A stretch of DNA of 64,000 bases from Ignavibacteria bacterium (lineage in GTDB: Bacteria; Bacteroidota; Ignavibacteria; Tepidaquicellales; OLB5): the NCBI GenBank assembly GCA_017303675.1, contig JAFLBX010000002.1, positions 1,525,075 through 1,589,074 of the forward strand, read 5' to 3'. A program made the position numbers and the translations under genes. The notes below the pieces were generated by a model. The model had not been told where the DNA came from, made no database searches, and worked only from the letters and a program-made list of their open reading frames with translations. Positions 57,423-64,000 of the stretch are shown piece by piece (positions within the stretch are counted from its first letter, which is position 1; each line of letters starts with the position of its first letter).

Positions 57423-58571
57423 CTAAAAGAGGCGGGTTTTTATAACTTTTACTATTCTGACAGCTGCTTTTCCGTCCATTAAATGAGGTATTTTCCCTTT
57501 TTTGTATTTTCCCTTAAATATTTCCGCTGTTTTCTTAATTATCAGCTTTTCACTTAATCCGCACAAAGTATTTGAACCCAATTTTAGTGTTTCCGGGCGC
57601 TCAAATGACTCTCTTAATGTTAAACAGGGAATCTTCAAAAAAGTTGCTTCTTCCTGAATGCCGCCTGAATCAGTAACTACGAATTTACAATCAGTTAAAA
57701 GCTTTATAAAATCTGTATACCCGGCGGGTTCAGTAATTATTATGTTATTAATTCCTTCAAGCTTTTTAAGAAGTGCGAATTTCTCCGCCATCTTAAGCGT
57801 TCGGGGGTGAATGGGGAGAACGATTTTTATACCGGGATCATTAGTGCGGGCTGAATGGGATATTCCTTCAAAAATTGATATGATCTTTGCAAGATTTTCT
57901 TTGTTATCAACATTCACCGGCCTGTGTATTGTTGCAAGAACATACTTCTGCTTTTTTATTCCAAGCTTCTTCAGTACTTCTGATGAATTTATTTTTTTCC
58001 TGAAATGAACCAGCGAATCTATCATAGTATCACCGGTTAAAAATATCCTGTTTCTTTTAACTCCTTCTTTCAACAGGTTATCAACACCGGCACGCTCAGT
58101 TATAAAAAGCATTTCAGAAAGAGCATCGGTTACAATTCGGTTAATTTCCTCAGGCATTGTGTTATCAAAGCTGCGGAGGCCTGCTTCAACATGCGCTATA
58201 GGGATTGTACCGCTGCCGTGATGTATCTTTGAGCATACAAGCGCGCAGGCTATAGTAGAATTTACATCGCCGAAAACAATAACAAGATCAGGCTTTTCTT
58301 TTAACACGACCTTTTCGAATTCAGTCATAATTTTCGCGGTCTGCTCTGCATGAGAGCCTGAGCCTGCACCTAAATAAATATCCGGTTCTGGCAGGTCCAG
58401 ATCCTTAAAAAATACCTTTGAAAGCCTGTGGTCATAATGCTGACCTGTATGTACTATTAAATGTTTGAAAAGGGATTTGTGTTTGTTAAGCTCCCGTTCA
58501 ATAGGGGCAAGCTTCATAAAATTAGGCCTTGCCCCTACAACGGATATGATCTTCTTTTTTGTTCTGGTCAA
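57423..58571 (-). CDS. wecB: UDP-N-acetylglucosamine 2-epimerase (non-hydrolysing)
   Basis: Interconverts UDP-GlcNAc and UDP-ManNAc. The 382 residues show the GT-B-like double Rossmann fold. Blocks are VVGARPNFMKLAPIERELN, VHTGQHYD, VEAGLRSFDNTMPEEINR, FLTGDTMIDSLVHF, TIHRPVNVDNKENL, and DSGGIQEEATFLKIPCLTLRESFERPE, the allosteric and UDP-binding signature. It starts at ATG 58571, 11 bases after the UDP-sugar dehydrogenase gene stop region, so both belong to one surface-polysaccharide operon. Confidence 0.94.
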   Translation of the reverse strand: MTRTKKKIISVVGARPNFMKLAPIERELNKHKSLFKHLIVHTGQHYDHRLSKVFFKDLDLPEPDIYLGAGSGSHAEQTAKIMTEFEKVVLKEKPDLVIVFGDVNSTIACALVCSKIHHGSGTIPIAHVEAGLRSFDNTMPEEINRIVTDALSEMLFITERAGVDNLLKEGVKRNRIFLTGDTMIDSLVHFRKKINSSEVLKKLGIKKQKYVLATIHRPVNVDNKENLAKIISIFEGISHSARTNDPGIKIVLPIHPRTLKMAEKFALLKKLEGINNIIITEPAGYTDFIKLLTDCKFVVTDSGGIQEEATFLKIPCLTLRESFERPETLKLGSNTLCGLSEKLIIKKTAEIFKGKYKKGKIPHLMDGKAAVRIVKVIKTRLF

Positions 58572-58582
58572 TTAATATTCAG

Positions 58583-59920
58583 CTAGCTGATCTTAAAAGT
58601 GTTAGCGCCAAGAAGCGTTATCTTTTCCCTGTTCAATTTCAGCTTCTTTGTCGCGTTCCTTGTATCGATAACCCTTTTTGAAAAAGCGACTATCCATTCA
58701 TAATCATATGTAGTATGATCTGTTACTATAACAGTAACATCAGCTTCTTTAAGCAGCTTTTCATTAAGCTCCTGAACGCGGAATATCTTATCCATCAGCC
58801 TTATATTTCTCATATACGGGTCATGGAAATTGATGTTCTGAATTCCTTCTTTATAGAGCAGCTCTATTACCTTTATTGCCGGTGAATTCCTGGGATCTTC
58901 AACATCGCGCTTGAATGTGGTGCCAAGTATCAATACATTGGCGTCAGCGGCTTTAACCGGCGCATTGGCAATTTCTCTCATAACCATATCCCTTACATAA
59001 AAGGGCATCTCTTCATTGGATTCAGCTGCAAGCTCAACAAAATTCGTGTGGAAGTCATATTGTTTTGCAGCCCAGTCAAGATAGTACGGGTCTATTTGTA
59101 TGCAGTGCCCGCCGATCCCCGGACCGGGGTAAAATGGCATATATCCAAATGGCTTGGTTGCGGCAGCTTCTATTACTTCCCAGATATTCACATTTCCCAT
59201 CCTGTCGCAAAGCCTTGCAAGCTCATTCACCAGCGCTATATTCACGCTGCGGAAAATATTTTCAAGCAGCTTTTCCATTTCAGCGGCCCTGGGTGAAGAT
59301 ACCTGGTGTACTTTTGTGGCAACTTCCTGCATTATCATCACAGAAAGCTCCTGGCATTTTTTAGTTACCCCGCCGACTACTATCGGGGTATTACCGGTAT
59401 TATATACTTTATTTCCTGGGTCAACCCTTTCAGGTGAAAATGAGAGGTAATAATCTTTGCCGCATTTCCACCCTTTTGATTCCAGCAGCGGCTGGACGTA
59501 ATCTTCGGTGGTGCCGGGGAATGTTGTGCTTTTTAATATTATCAGGGTGTGCCTTTTCATCCTTTTGAAAATTTCCTGTGTGGAATCCATTATAAAAGAA
59601 ATATCAGGAGTTTTATTATCAGTAACCGGGGTAGGCACACAAATGAAGATAATTTCCTGGTCGCCTATTTTATCATAATTTGCTGAAGCTGTAAAAAGGT
59701 TATTATTTATTGCGTAAAGGAAATCTTTATTGATAACATCTTTTATATAATTCTTTTTCTGCTGTATAAGCTTGATCTTATTCTGGTCAAGATCAACGCC
59801 GTGTACATTAAATCCTTTTCTTGCGAACTCTATTGCAAGAGGTAAACCGACATATCCCAGTCCGATAATACCGATCTTGGCTTTTTTCTGCTTGATTTTT
59901 TCTCTTAATACTTCACTCAT
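58583..59920 (-). CDS. Nucleotide-sugar (UDP-HexNAc) dehydrogenase
   Basis: Oxidises the C6 alcohol of a UDP-sugar to a uronic acid with two NAD+. The 445 residues show the UDP-Glc/GDP-Man dehydrogenase layout: IGIIGLGYVGLPLAIEFARKG (Rossmann 1), FSPERVDPGN, RAAEMEKLLENIFRSVNIALVNEL, and the catalytic cysteine in PGIGGHCIQIDPYYL. The second Rossmann domain begins ANVLILGTTFKRDVEDPRNSP. Linked WecB makes the UDP-ManNAc dehydrogenase (WecC) or UDP-GlcNAc dehydrogenase (WbpA) activities the best options; the sequence alone does not settle which. Confidence 0.9.
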   Translation of the reverse strand: MSEVLREKIKQKKAKIGIIGLGYVGLPLAIEFARKGFNVHGVDLDQNKIKLIQQKKNYIKDVINKDFLYAINNNLFTASANYDKIGDQEIIFICVPTPVTDNKTPDISFIMDSTQEIFKRMKRHTLIILKSTTFPGTTEDYVQPLLESKGWKCGKDYYLSFSPERVDPGNKVYNTGNTPIVVGGVTKKCQELSVMIMQEVATKVHQVSSPRAAEMEKLLENIFRSVNIALVNELARLCDRMGNVNIWEVIEAAATKPFGYMPFYPGPGIGGHCIQIDPYYLDWAAKQYDFHTNFVELAAESNEEMPFYVRDMVMREIANAPVKAADANVLILGTTFKRDVEDPRNSPAIKVIELLYKEGIQNINFHDPYMRNIRLMDKIFRVQELNEKLLKEADVTVIVTDHTTYDYEWIVAFSKRVIDTRNATKKLKLNREKITLLGANTFKIS

Positions 59921-60018
59921 TTATTGTTTTCCTTCTGGTAGTGTATTAGTGAAATTAGAATTCTGTATTTCCTTGTATCTGGTATCAAATACCTGCAACA
60001 GTTTAAACTGTTTGCCGG

Positions 60019-61011
60019 TTATTTATATATACTTTCAGCTTCTTCCTTGCGTTTTTTCCACCACTGTTCATTGGCTTTATACCACTCAACTGTGGCTTTG
60101 AACTGAGCATAAGGATCAACTGCCGGCTTAAAGCCAAGCTTGGTTATCTTATCTACATTTAAAGCGTAGCGGAAATCATGGTTGGGTCTTGGATCAGGAA
60201 TGTAGCTTATCCATTCATCTTTGTTTACTCCAAGCATTTCACATATCCATTCAGCAGCCCGGCGGTTTGTGATCTCAGGGTTATGGTTTGCTGCGACATT
60301 ATACGCATTTCCTGCTTCGCCTTTATTGAGTAAGAACTCAAGGCATTCCGATGTCAGCGGCGCATAAAGCCAGTCACGCACCTGCAGGCCTTCTCCCCAT
60401 AAGGGGATCTTATCACCAAGCAGGATATTTGATATCCATCTAGGCAGCGCTTTTTCAGGATACTGCCACGGGCCGAAATTGTTTGTGGGCCTTAAGACTA
60501 TCACAGGGTAATTTCTTCCGAATTCCATTGCAAGGTCATCAGCCTGTGATTTTGATTTTGAATACGCGGAAGTTGCCTGGCTATCGCCAATGAGTTTATC
60601 GCCTTCAGCAAAATAACCATCGGCAATAGAGCCATAAACTTCATCGGTAGATATATGGATGAATTTCTCGATTCCGTTTTCAAACGCGGCTTCAAGCATT
60701 ACTTTTGTGCCTTCAACATTTGTGCGGTAAAAAAGGTCAGGGTCGGTTTCGCTGCGGGTGTTGTGGCTTTCAGCCGCAAAATGAATTACAGATTGAGAGC
60801 CTTTAAGCGACTTAACAGCAATATCTTTATCACAGATATCGCCTTCGATAAATTTAACTTTGCCTTCAGCAATAAGAGGCTCAAGATTGTCTTTTCCTCC
60901 CGCATAGGTGAGCTTATCAAGAACCGTGACATTATAACCTTTAGAGGTTATATAATAGACAAAGTTTGTACCAATAAAACCGGCTCCGCCGGTAACAAGT
61001 ATGTTTTTCAT
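60019..61011 (-). CDS. rmlB: dTDP-glucose 4,6-dehydratase-like SDR epimerase/dehydratase
   Basis: A 330-residue extended SDR acting on a nucleotide sugar. The NAD site is VTGGAGFIGTNFVYYI. IHISTDEVYGS provides the Thr-Asp-Glu dehydratase triad, SAYSKSKSQADDLA the catalytic Tyr and Lys (Y-x-x-x-K), and RPTNNFGPWQYPEKALPRW the substrate loop. These match RmlB, which converts dTDP-glucose to the 4-keto-6-deoxy sugar. It is part of the LPS/polysaccharide gene run. The gene start ATG 61011 lies 9 bases from a DUF559 element palindrome. Nucleotide specificity (dTDP versus UDP) is inferred. Confidence 0.87.
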   Translation of the reverse strand: MKNILVTGGAGFIGTNFVYYITSKGYNVTVLDKLTYAGGKDNLEPLIAEGKVKFIEGDICDKDIAVKSLKGSQSVIHFAAESHNTRSETDPDLFYRTNVEGTKVMLEAAFENGIEKFIHISTDEVYGSIADGYFAEGDKLIGDSQATSAYSKSKSQADDLAMEFGRNYPVIVLRPTNNFGPWQYPEKALPRWISNILLGDKIPLWGEGLQVRDWLYAPLTSECLEFLLNKGEAGNAYNVAANHNPEITNRRAAEWICEMLGVNKDEWISYIPDPRPNHDFRYALNVDKITKLGFKPAVDPYAQFKATVEWYKANEQWWKKRKEEAESIYK

Positions 61012-61019
61012 TTCTTATT

Positions 61020-61469
61020 CCCCTCTAAAAAGAGGGGTGGCCCGGTTTACCGGGACGGGGTGTGTTCCTTTATCCACGTTAAAATTTTTGTAATAACCAA
61101 TTTTACATCTTTTGTAACTTCGTGATCTTTAAATCTTAATACTGTTAGTCCAAATTCTTCAAGTCTGTTTTGTCTTTTAGCATCATATTTTTCCTTTTCA
61201 TCATGACTGTTACCGTCTATTTCTATTACCAGTGATAACTTACTGCAGTAAAAATCAACAATTTATTCGTCTATAGGCTTTTGTCTGTGAAAATCATAAC
61301 CCAGTTTTTTACCTTTCAGCTCTTTCCATAATAAGACTTCAGAATAAATTCCCTGCTTCCTAAGCTTCCTGGCAGTATCTACCAGTTTGGAGTTATATGG
61401 TATAATCTGATTTTTAATTAACACACCCCTCCATTTCGCTTCACGAAATTCCTCCCCTCTCAAGAGGGG
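61020..61469 (-). mobile_element. DUF559 unit with nested-palindrome inverted ends
   Basis: About 450 bp. The left end is a stem CCCCTCT/AGAGGGG (61020-61037), then an inner stem CCCGGT/ACCGGG (61041-61054), then ACGGGGTGTGTT. The right end, in reverse complement, is CCCCTCTTGAGAGGGG, then an inner stem ATTTCG/CGAAAT (61433-61449), then GAGGGGTGTGTT. The frames match, while the inner stems differ completely but both pair. The DUF559 gene starts in the right end and stops in the left one. Confidence 0.68.
61047..61463 (-). pseudogene. DUF559 endonuclease-like gene with one nonsense codon
   Basis: The frame from TTG 61463 to TAA 61047 codes about 137 residues of a DUF559 (very-short-patch-repair-like) protein: ARKLRKQGIYSEVLLWKELKGKKLG, then DFHRQKPIDE. 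A TAA at 61265-61263 interrupts it, and it resumes in frame with IVDFYCSKLSLVIEIDGNSHDEKEKYD and LTVLRFKDHEVTKD. In relatives the residue at the stop is usually Tyr (TAT/TAC), so one base change explains it. The catalytic-looking residues (E-I-D-G-x-x-H, R-F) are kept. The family is fold-related to Vsr/restriction nucleases; no activity is established. Confidence 0.8.
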
Positions 61470-61475
61470 AATAAT

Positions 61476-62216
61476 CTAATCCCTTATAAATAATCCGAAG
61501 TTAAGCCCTACATTAATTACCAGGCCTTTTGTCTCTATACCTTTTGGAAAATCCTTTACTTCAACATCATTATCTACTCTCCAGGTATTCTGAGCGCCAA
61601 GCTGGTAACCGCAGTCAATCTTAAGGTACATGAATTTTCTCAGCATGATACCAACACCAACCTGCGGCTGAACAGTAAAGAAACGTGATTTAAATGTGTG
61701 CGAAATATCTGATGAAGAGCCGTTTGAACCAAATACGTTTGAAATTGTACTGTAGTTTCCAAGGTCATTCCCGTATTTATAGAGCTCAAGCTTGAGTGTG
61801 CCCGTTGAAAACTGTGAACCGAATGAAATATCAAAAATTTTGCTGATGGGAATGATGTATTCAAGGCTGAAGCCGCCCTGCCCCATTGAATAATTAGCGT
61901 CTTTTTTTAATGTATCATTAACCTGCTTTGAAATTTTGGAAGAAAAACCGTTTCCAAAGCCGCCAATCCTTAAAAAATTATCCTTCATCGGCAGATCAAT
62001 AAATCCACCGCCGCCCAGAGTTAAAAAACCATTTTCAGAAAATTCAGGAAATCCTGCGTTTTTCAGCTCTGTGTTCAGATTTTTTACGGGATTAAAATGC
62101 CACCCGGCGGTTACTCCCCCTGCAAATGCAAAACTGGGCAGTAATTGGGCGTTAGAATTGAATGAAAAACCACAAAAAACCAGCAAAACTGCAAAAAATT
62201 TCATTTTATGGCTCAT
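61476..62216 (-). CDS. Exported outer-membrane beta-barrel protein
   Basis: A 246-residue protein with a signal peptide (FFAVLLVFCGFSFNSNA, then QLLPSF). The mature part is built from glycine- and aromatic-bearing beta strands (FAGGVTAGWHFNP, FLRIGGFGNGFSS, SMGQGGFSLEYIIPI, FFTVQPQVGVGIMLRKFMYLKID) and ends VINVGLNFGLFIRD, a strand typical for BAM-assembled barrels. Around eight strands fit a small OmpA/OmpW-sized barrel. Its cargo is unknown. It lies just upstream of the DUF559 element and is divergent from the R-M locus. Confidence 0.7.
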   Translation of the reverse strand: MSHKMKFFAVLLVFCGFSFNSNAQLLPSFAFAGGVTAGWHFNPVKNLNTELKNAGFPEFSENGFLTLGGGGFIDLPMKDNFLRIGGFGNGFSSKISKQVNDTLKKDANYSMGQGGFSLEYIIPISKIFDISFGSQFSTGTLKLELYKYGNDLGNYSTISNVFGSNGSSSDISHTFKSRFFTVQPQVGVGIMLRKFMYLKIDCGYQLGAQNTWRVDNDVEVKDFPKGIETKGLVINVGLNFGLFIRD

Positions 62217-62358
62217 ATTGTCTGTTTTTTACAAAATTTAGAGCACAAAAATACCAAGCAATCAATTTAAAAACAATTTAAAAATTTTGCTTAGAATTTT
62301 TAAGTTAAGATATTAAAAACTATACTGTAAAAAACATATTCTATTTTTATCTTACTAA

Positions 62359-63585
62359 ATGAAGCTTATTAAAAGTAATGGAATTACGAATAATTCTTAT
62401 GATGAACTTGAAACATTGAGTTTAATAAACTATAATGTATCATATTACAATAAGGAAAAAAGGCTTACACCTATTATAAAATGGCCTGGCGGAAAAGATT
62501 CTGAGCTTAACTATATTTTACCTCAATTACCAAAACAAATTGAAAACTTTTATGATCCTTTTGTTGGTGGTGGTGCAGTTTACTTTGCAGTAAAAGCTAA
62601 AAATTATTTTATAAATGACAAATCAGACGAGCTAATTAACTTGTATTTGGAATTAGCAAAGAAAAATAATGAACTATTCTTTAATCTATTTATTAAGATT
62701 ATTGAGAATTGGAAAGCTCTAGAAGAAATTGTAAGAAATAATAATAATTTTTTCATACAACTTTATAGATCTTATCACATAGAAAAAAATTTGATAAAGT
62801 TAAAAGACAAAATAACTCAATTTATATTGGAACATAATTTTGAGTTTAAGGATTTACTCAAAGGCAGTTTCTTTAATATGAATATTGAAAACTTCCTATT
62901 TGAACTAAATAAAAACTTAACTTCTAAGATTAATAATTTATCAAAAATTGAAGATGACGGAAACGATGTTATAGATTTTGATTTATTGCAGAATATTGAG
63001 ACAGCATTAAAAAGTGCATTTTATATGCATTTTAGGCATTTATATAACAATTCAAATTTCTATCAATTAAATAGAACTGTACAAACAGTAATTTTTTATT
63101 TTATTAGGAATCAAGCATATAGTGGAATGTTTCGATATAATTCTAAAGGTGAATTTAATGTACCTTATGGAGGTATTCAGTATAATAGAAAAGACTTTAA
63201 CAAAAAATTAAATTATTTTAGGCAAAAGGATTTTTTAAACCATTTAAGTAAAACAAAAATTACAAGTCTTGATTTTGAAGATTTTATATTAAAATTTAAG
63301 CCATCAAATAATGATTTTGTTTTTTTAGATCCACCTTATGATAGTGAGTTTAGCACATATACAAAAAATGTTTTTGGAAAAGAAGAGCATATCAGATTAG
63401 CAAATTTATTTATTAAAAACTGCAAGGCTAAATGGATGCTCGTAATAAAAAATACAGAGTTTATAGTTTCATTATATGAAGGCAAAGGCCTACATATAAC
63501 ATCGTTTGACAAAAGATATCTAGTAAGTTTTAAAAATAGAAATAATCCTAACACTAAACATTTAATAATTAAAAATTATGACTAG
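62359..63585 (+). CDS. D12-class DNA adenine N6-methyltransferase (Dam-like)
   Basis: Transfers methyl from SAM to N6 of adenine in a target DNA sequence. The 408 residues (Dam is 278) show the D12 order: PIIKWPGGKDSELNYIL (motif X), FYDPFVGGGAVYFAVK (motif I, F-x-G-x-G), and FVFLDPPYDSEFSTYTKN (motif IV, D-P-P-Y) near residue 320. The extra 130 residues lie between motifs I and IV (a target-recognition region rich in Asn, Lys and Leu). The gene is strongly AT-rich compared with its neighbours. It overlaps the next gene by 8 bases, as methylase/endonuclease pairs often do. Confidence 0.9.
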   Translation: MKLIKSNGITNNSYDELETLSLINYNVSYYNKEKRLTPIIKWPGGKDSELNYILPQLPKQIENFYDPFVGGGAVYFAVKAKNYFINDKSDELINLYLELAKKNNELFFNLFIKIIENWKALEEIVRNNNNFFIQLYRSYHIEKNLIKLKDKITQFILEHNFEFKDLLKGSFFNMNIENFLFELNKNLTSKINNLSKIEDDGNDVIDFDLLQNIETALKSAFYMHFRHLYNNSNFYQLNRTVQTVIFYFIRNQAYSGMFRYNSKGEFNVPYGGIQYNRKDFNKKLNYFRQKDFLNHLSKTKITSLDFEDFILKFKPSNNDFVFLDPPYDSEFSTYTKNVFGKEEHIRLANLFIKNCKAKWMLVIKNTEFIVSLYEGKGLHITSFDKRYLVSFKNRNNPNTKHLIIKNYD

Positions 63586-64000
63586 ACGGATTCCTGAAAA
63601 AGAATTAATCTTACCAAGTTTATTTTTAATGAACATTCAACCGGATGGTATGATTGATACTACTACTTTAATAGATAAATTAACTTCTATATTAAAACCA
63701 CCACCTGAAGATTTAGAAAGAAATCCAAGTAGAAATGATACTAAATTTTCCCAAAAAGTAAGAAATTTAAAATCGCATAATACTTTAAATGGTTTGGCTG
63801 ACTATGATTATACCGAAAAAAAATATAAGATAACTGATGCTGGCATATTACATCTAAAAAATAATTCTGATATAGTAAAATATTTACTTGTTAATGATTT
63901 TGAATATTCTGATTTAGAAAGTGCATTTATTGAACTTGAAAATAATGCTGAAACTGATAAAAAAGCTATAGAAGTTTTTGATGAGAATATTTTAATTCAA
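63578..64000 (+). CDS. Probable restriction endonuclease, partial (cut by window edge)
   Basis: The frame opens at ATG 63578, inside the methylase end (ATGACTAG), and runs to the window edge, giving 141 residues. It starts TRRIPEKELILPSLFLMN and contains SRNDTKFSQKVRNLKSHNTLNG, then YTEKKYKITDAGILHL. The second part reads as a winged-helix DNA-binding domain (KITDAGILHLKNN). The pattern RNDTKFSQKVRNLKSH is one I associate with restriction-type proteins that follow D12 methylases. No nuclease motif has appeared by the edge. Role in DNA restriction is inferred from overlap with the methylase. Confidence 0.6.
   Translation, partial: MTRRIPEKELILPSLFLMNIQPDGMIDTTTLIDKLTSILKPPPEDLERNPSRNDTKFSQKVRNLKSHNTLNGLADYDYTEKKYKITDAGILHLKNNSDIVKYLLVNDFEYSDLESAFIELENNAETDKKAIEVFDENILIQ

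Noticed and set aside
1-64000. CRISPR arrays, tRNA or rRNA genes, prophage
   Set aside because: No regularly spaced identical repeats, cloverleaf-like sequences with CCA-type ends, rRNA segments or phage structural genes were seen by eye; a tRNA scan and covariance search would settle this.

Overview
This 64-kb window comes from an AT-rich chromosome of the Bacteroidota/Chlorobiota/Ignavibacteriota (FCB) group, most likely Ignavibacteria-like. The evidence is indirect: FCB-type promoter elements (TAnnTTTG), small secreted proteins ending their signal peptide in A/S-x-S-Q, a metal-linked TonB receptor and DUF6660 protein, and human-like AMSDH and tryptophan 2,3-dioxygenase. No rRNA, tRNA, CRISPR array or prophage was seen.

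Layout. 1-4980 (minus): partial pgi, three SAM methyltransferases, a GNAT acetyltransferase and a secreted protein. 5050-5940: a frameshifted IS200-like transposase between paired palindromes, then a 147-bp gene-less derivative. 6001-8464 (minus): purT and an S51 peptidase-SnoaL fusion. 8575-11455 (plus): DCC thiol-disulfide protein, DUF1569, YdhG-like protein, a secreted protein and an LCIB-type carbonic anhydrase. 11510-20916 (minus): IYD-like nitroreductase, 5'-nucleotidase, DUF2007, DUF308, S41 peptidase, queA, SGNH hydrolase, RidA and DUF3298. 21109-22135 (plus): DinB and a helical-repeat protein. 22146-29981 (minus): amino-acid oxidase-like FAD enzyme, zinc-ribbon propeller, 2-aminomuconate semialdehyde dehydrogenase, an atypical SDR and tryptophan 2,3-dioxygenase. 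With RidA these suggest a dispersed kynurenine route. 30054-35997 (minus): RlmI-like methyltransferase, DUF302, class-V aminotransferase, cystathionine gamma-lyase/synthase and cystathionine beta-synthase (transsulfuration). 36204-40703 (minus): lysS, rluB, scpB, scpA.

41040-54132 is a divalent-metal resistance island. A minus-strand arm (Cys/His-rich secreted protein, double YHS protein, TonB receptor) is divergent from a plus-strand arm (DUF6660, CzcA-type RND pump, DUF302, PII-like protein, P1B-ATPase, outer-membrane factor, a 55-aa His-tailed lipoprotein and a membrane-fusion adaptor). A relic of a second adaptor lies at the end. The pump carries the DFG-x3-DGA-x3-E proton-relay motif and the ATPase has CPC and DxG signatures, which points to Zn/Cd/Co rather than Cu(I). 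The ATPase reads DKTRT where DKTGT is expected.

54168-62216 (minus) encodes cell-envelope functions: PBP1A, LpxH, WecB, a UDP-sugar dehydrogenase, an RmlB-like dehydratase, a broken DUF559 gene inside nested palindromes, and an outer-membrane barrel. 62359-64000 (plus) is the start of a restriction-modification locus: a D12-class adenine methylase overlapping a probable restriction gene cut by the window edge.

A recurring theme is small elements bounded by palindromes or inverted repeats. Three carry one small gene (Y1 transposase, GxxExxY, DUF559), and four places hold gene-less or end-only versions. The GxxExxY element, with perfect 29-bp inverted termini, is the clearest candidate for a poorly described mobile unit.
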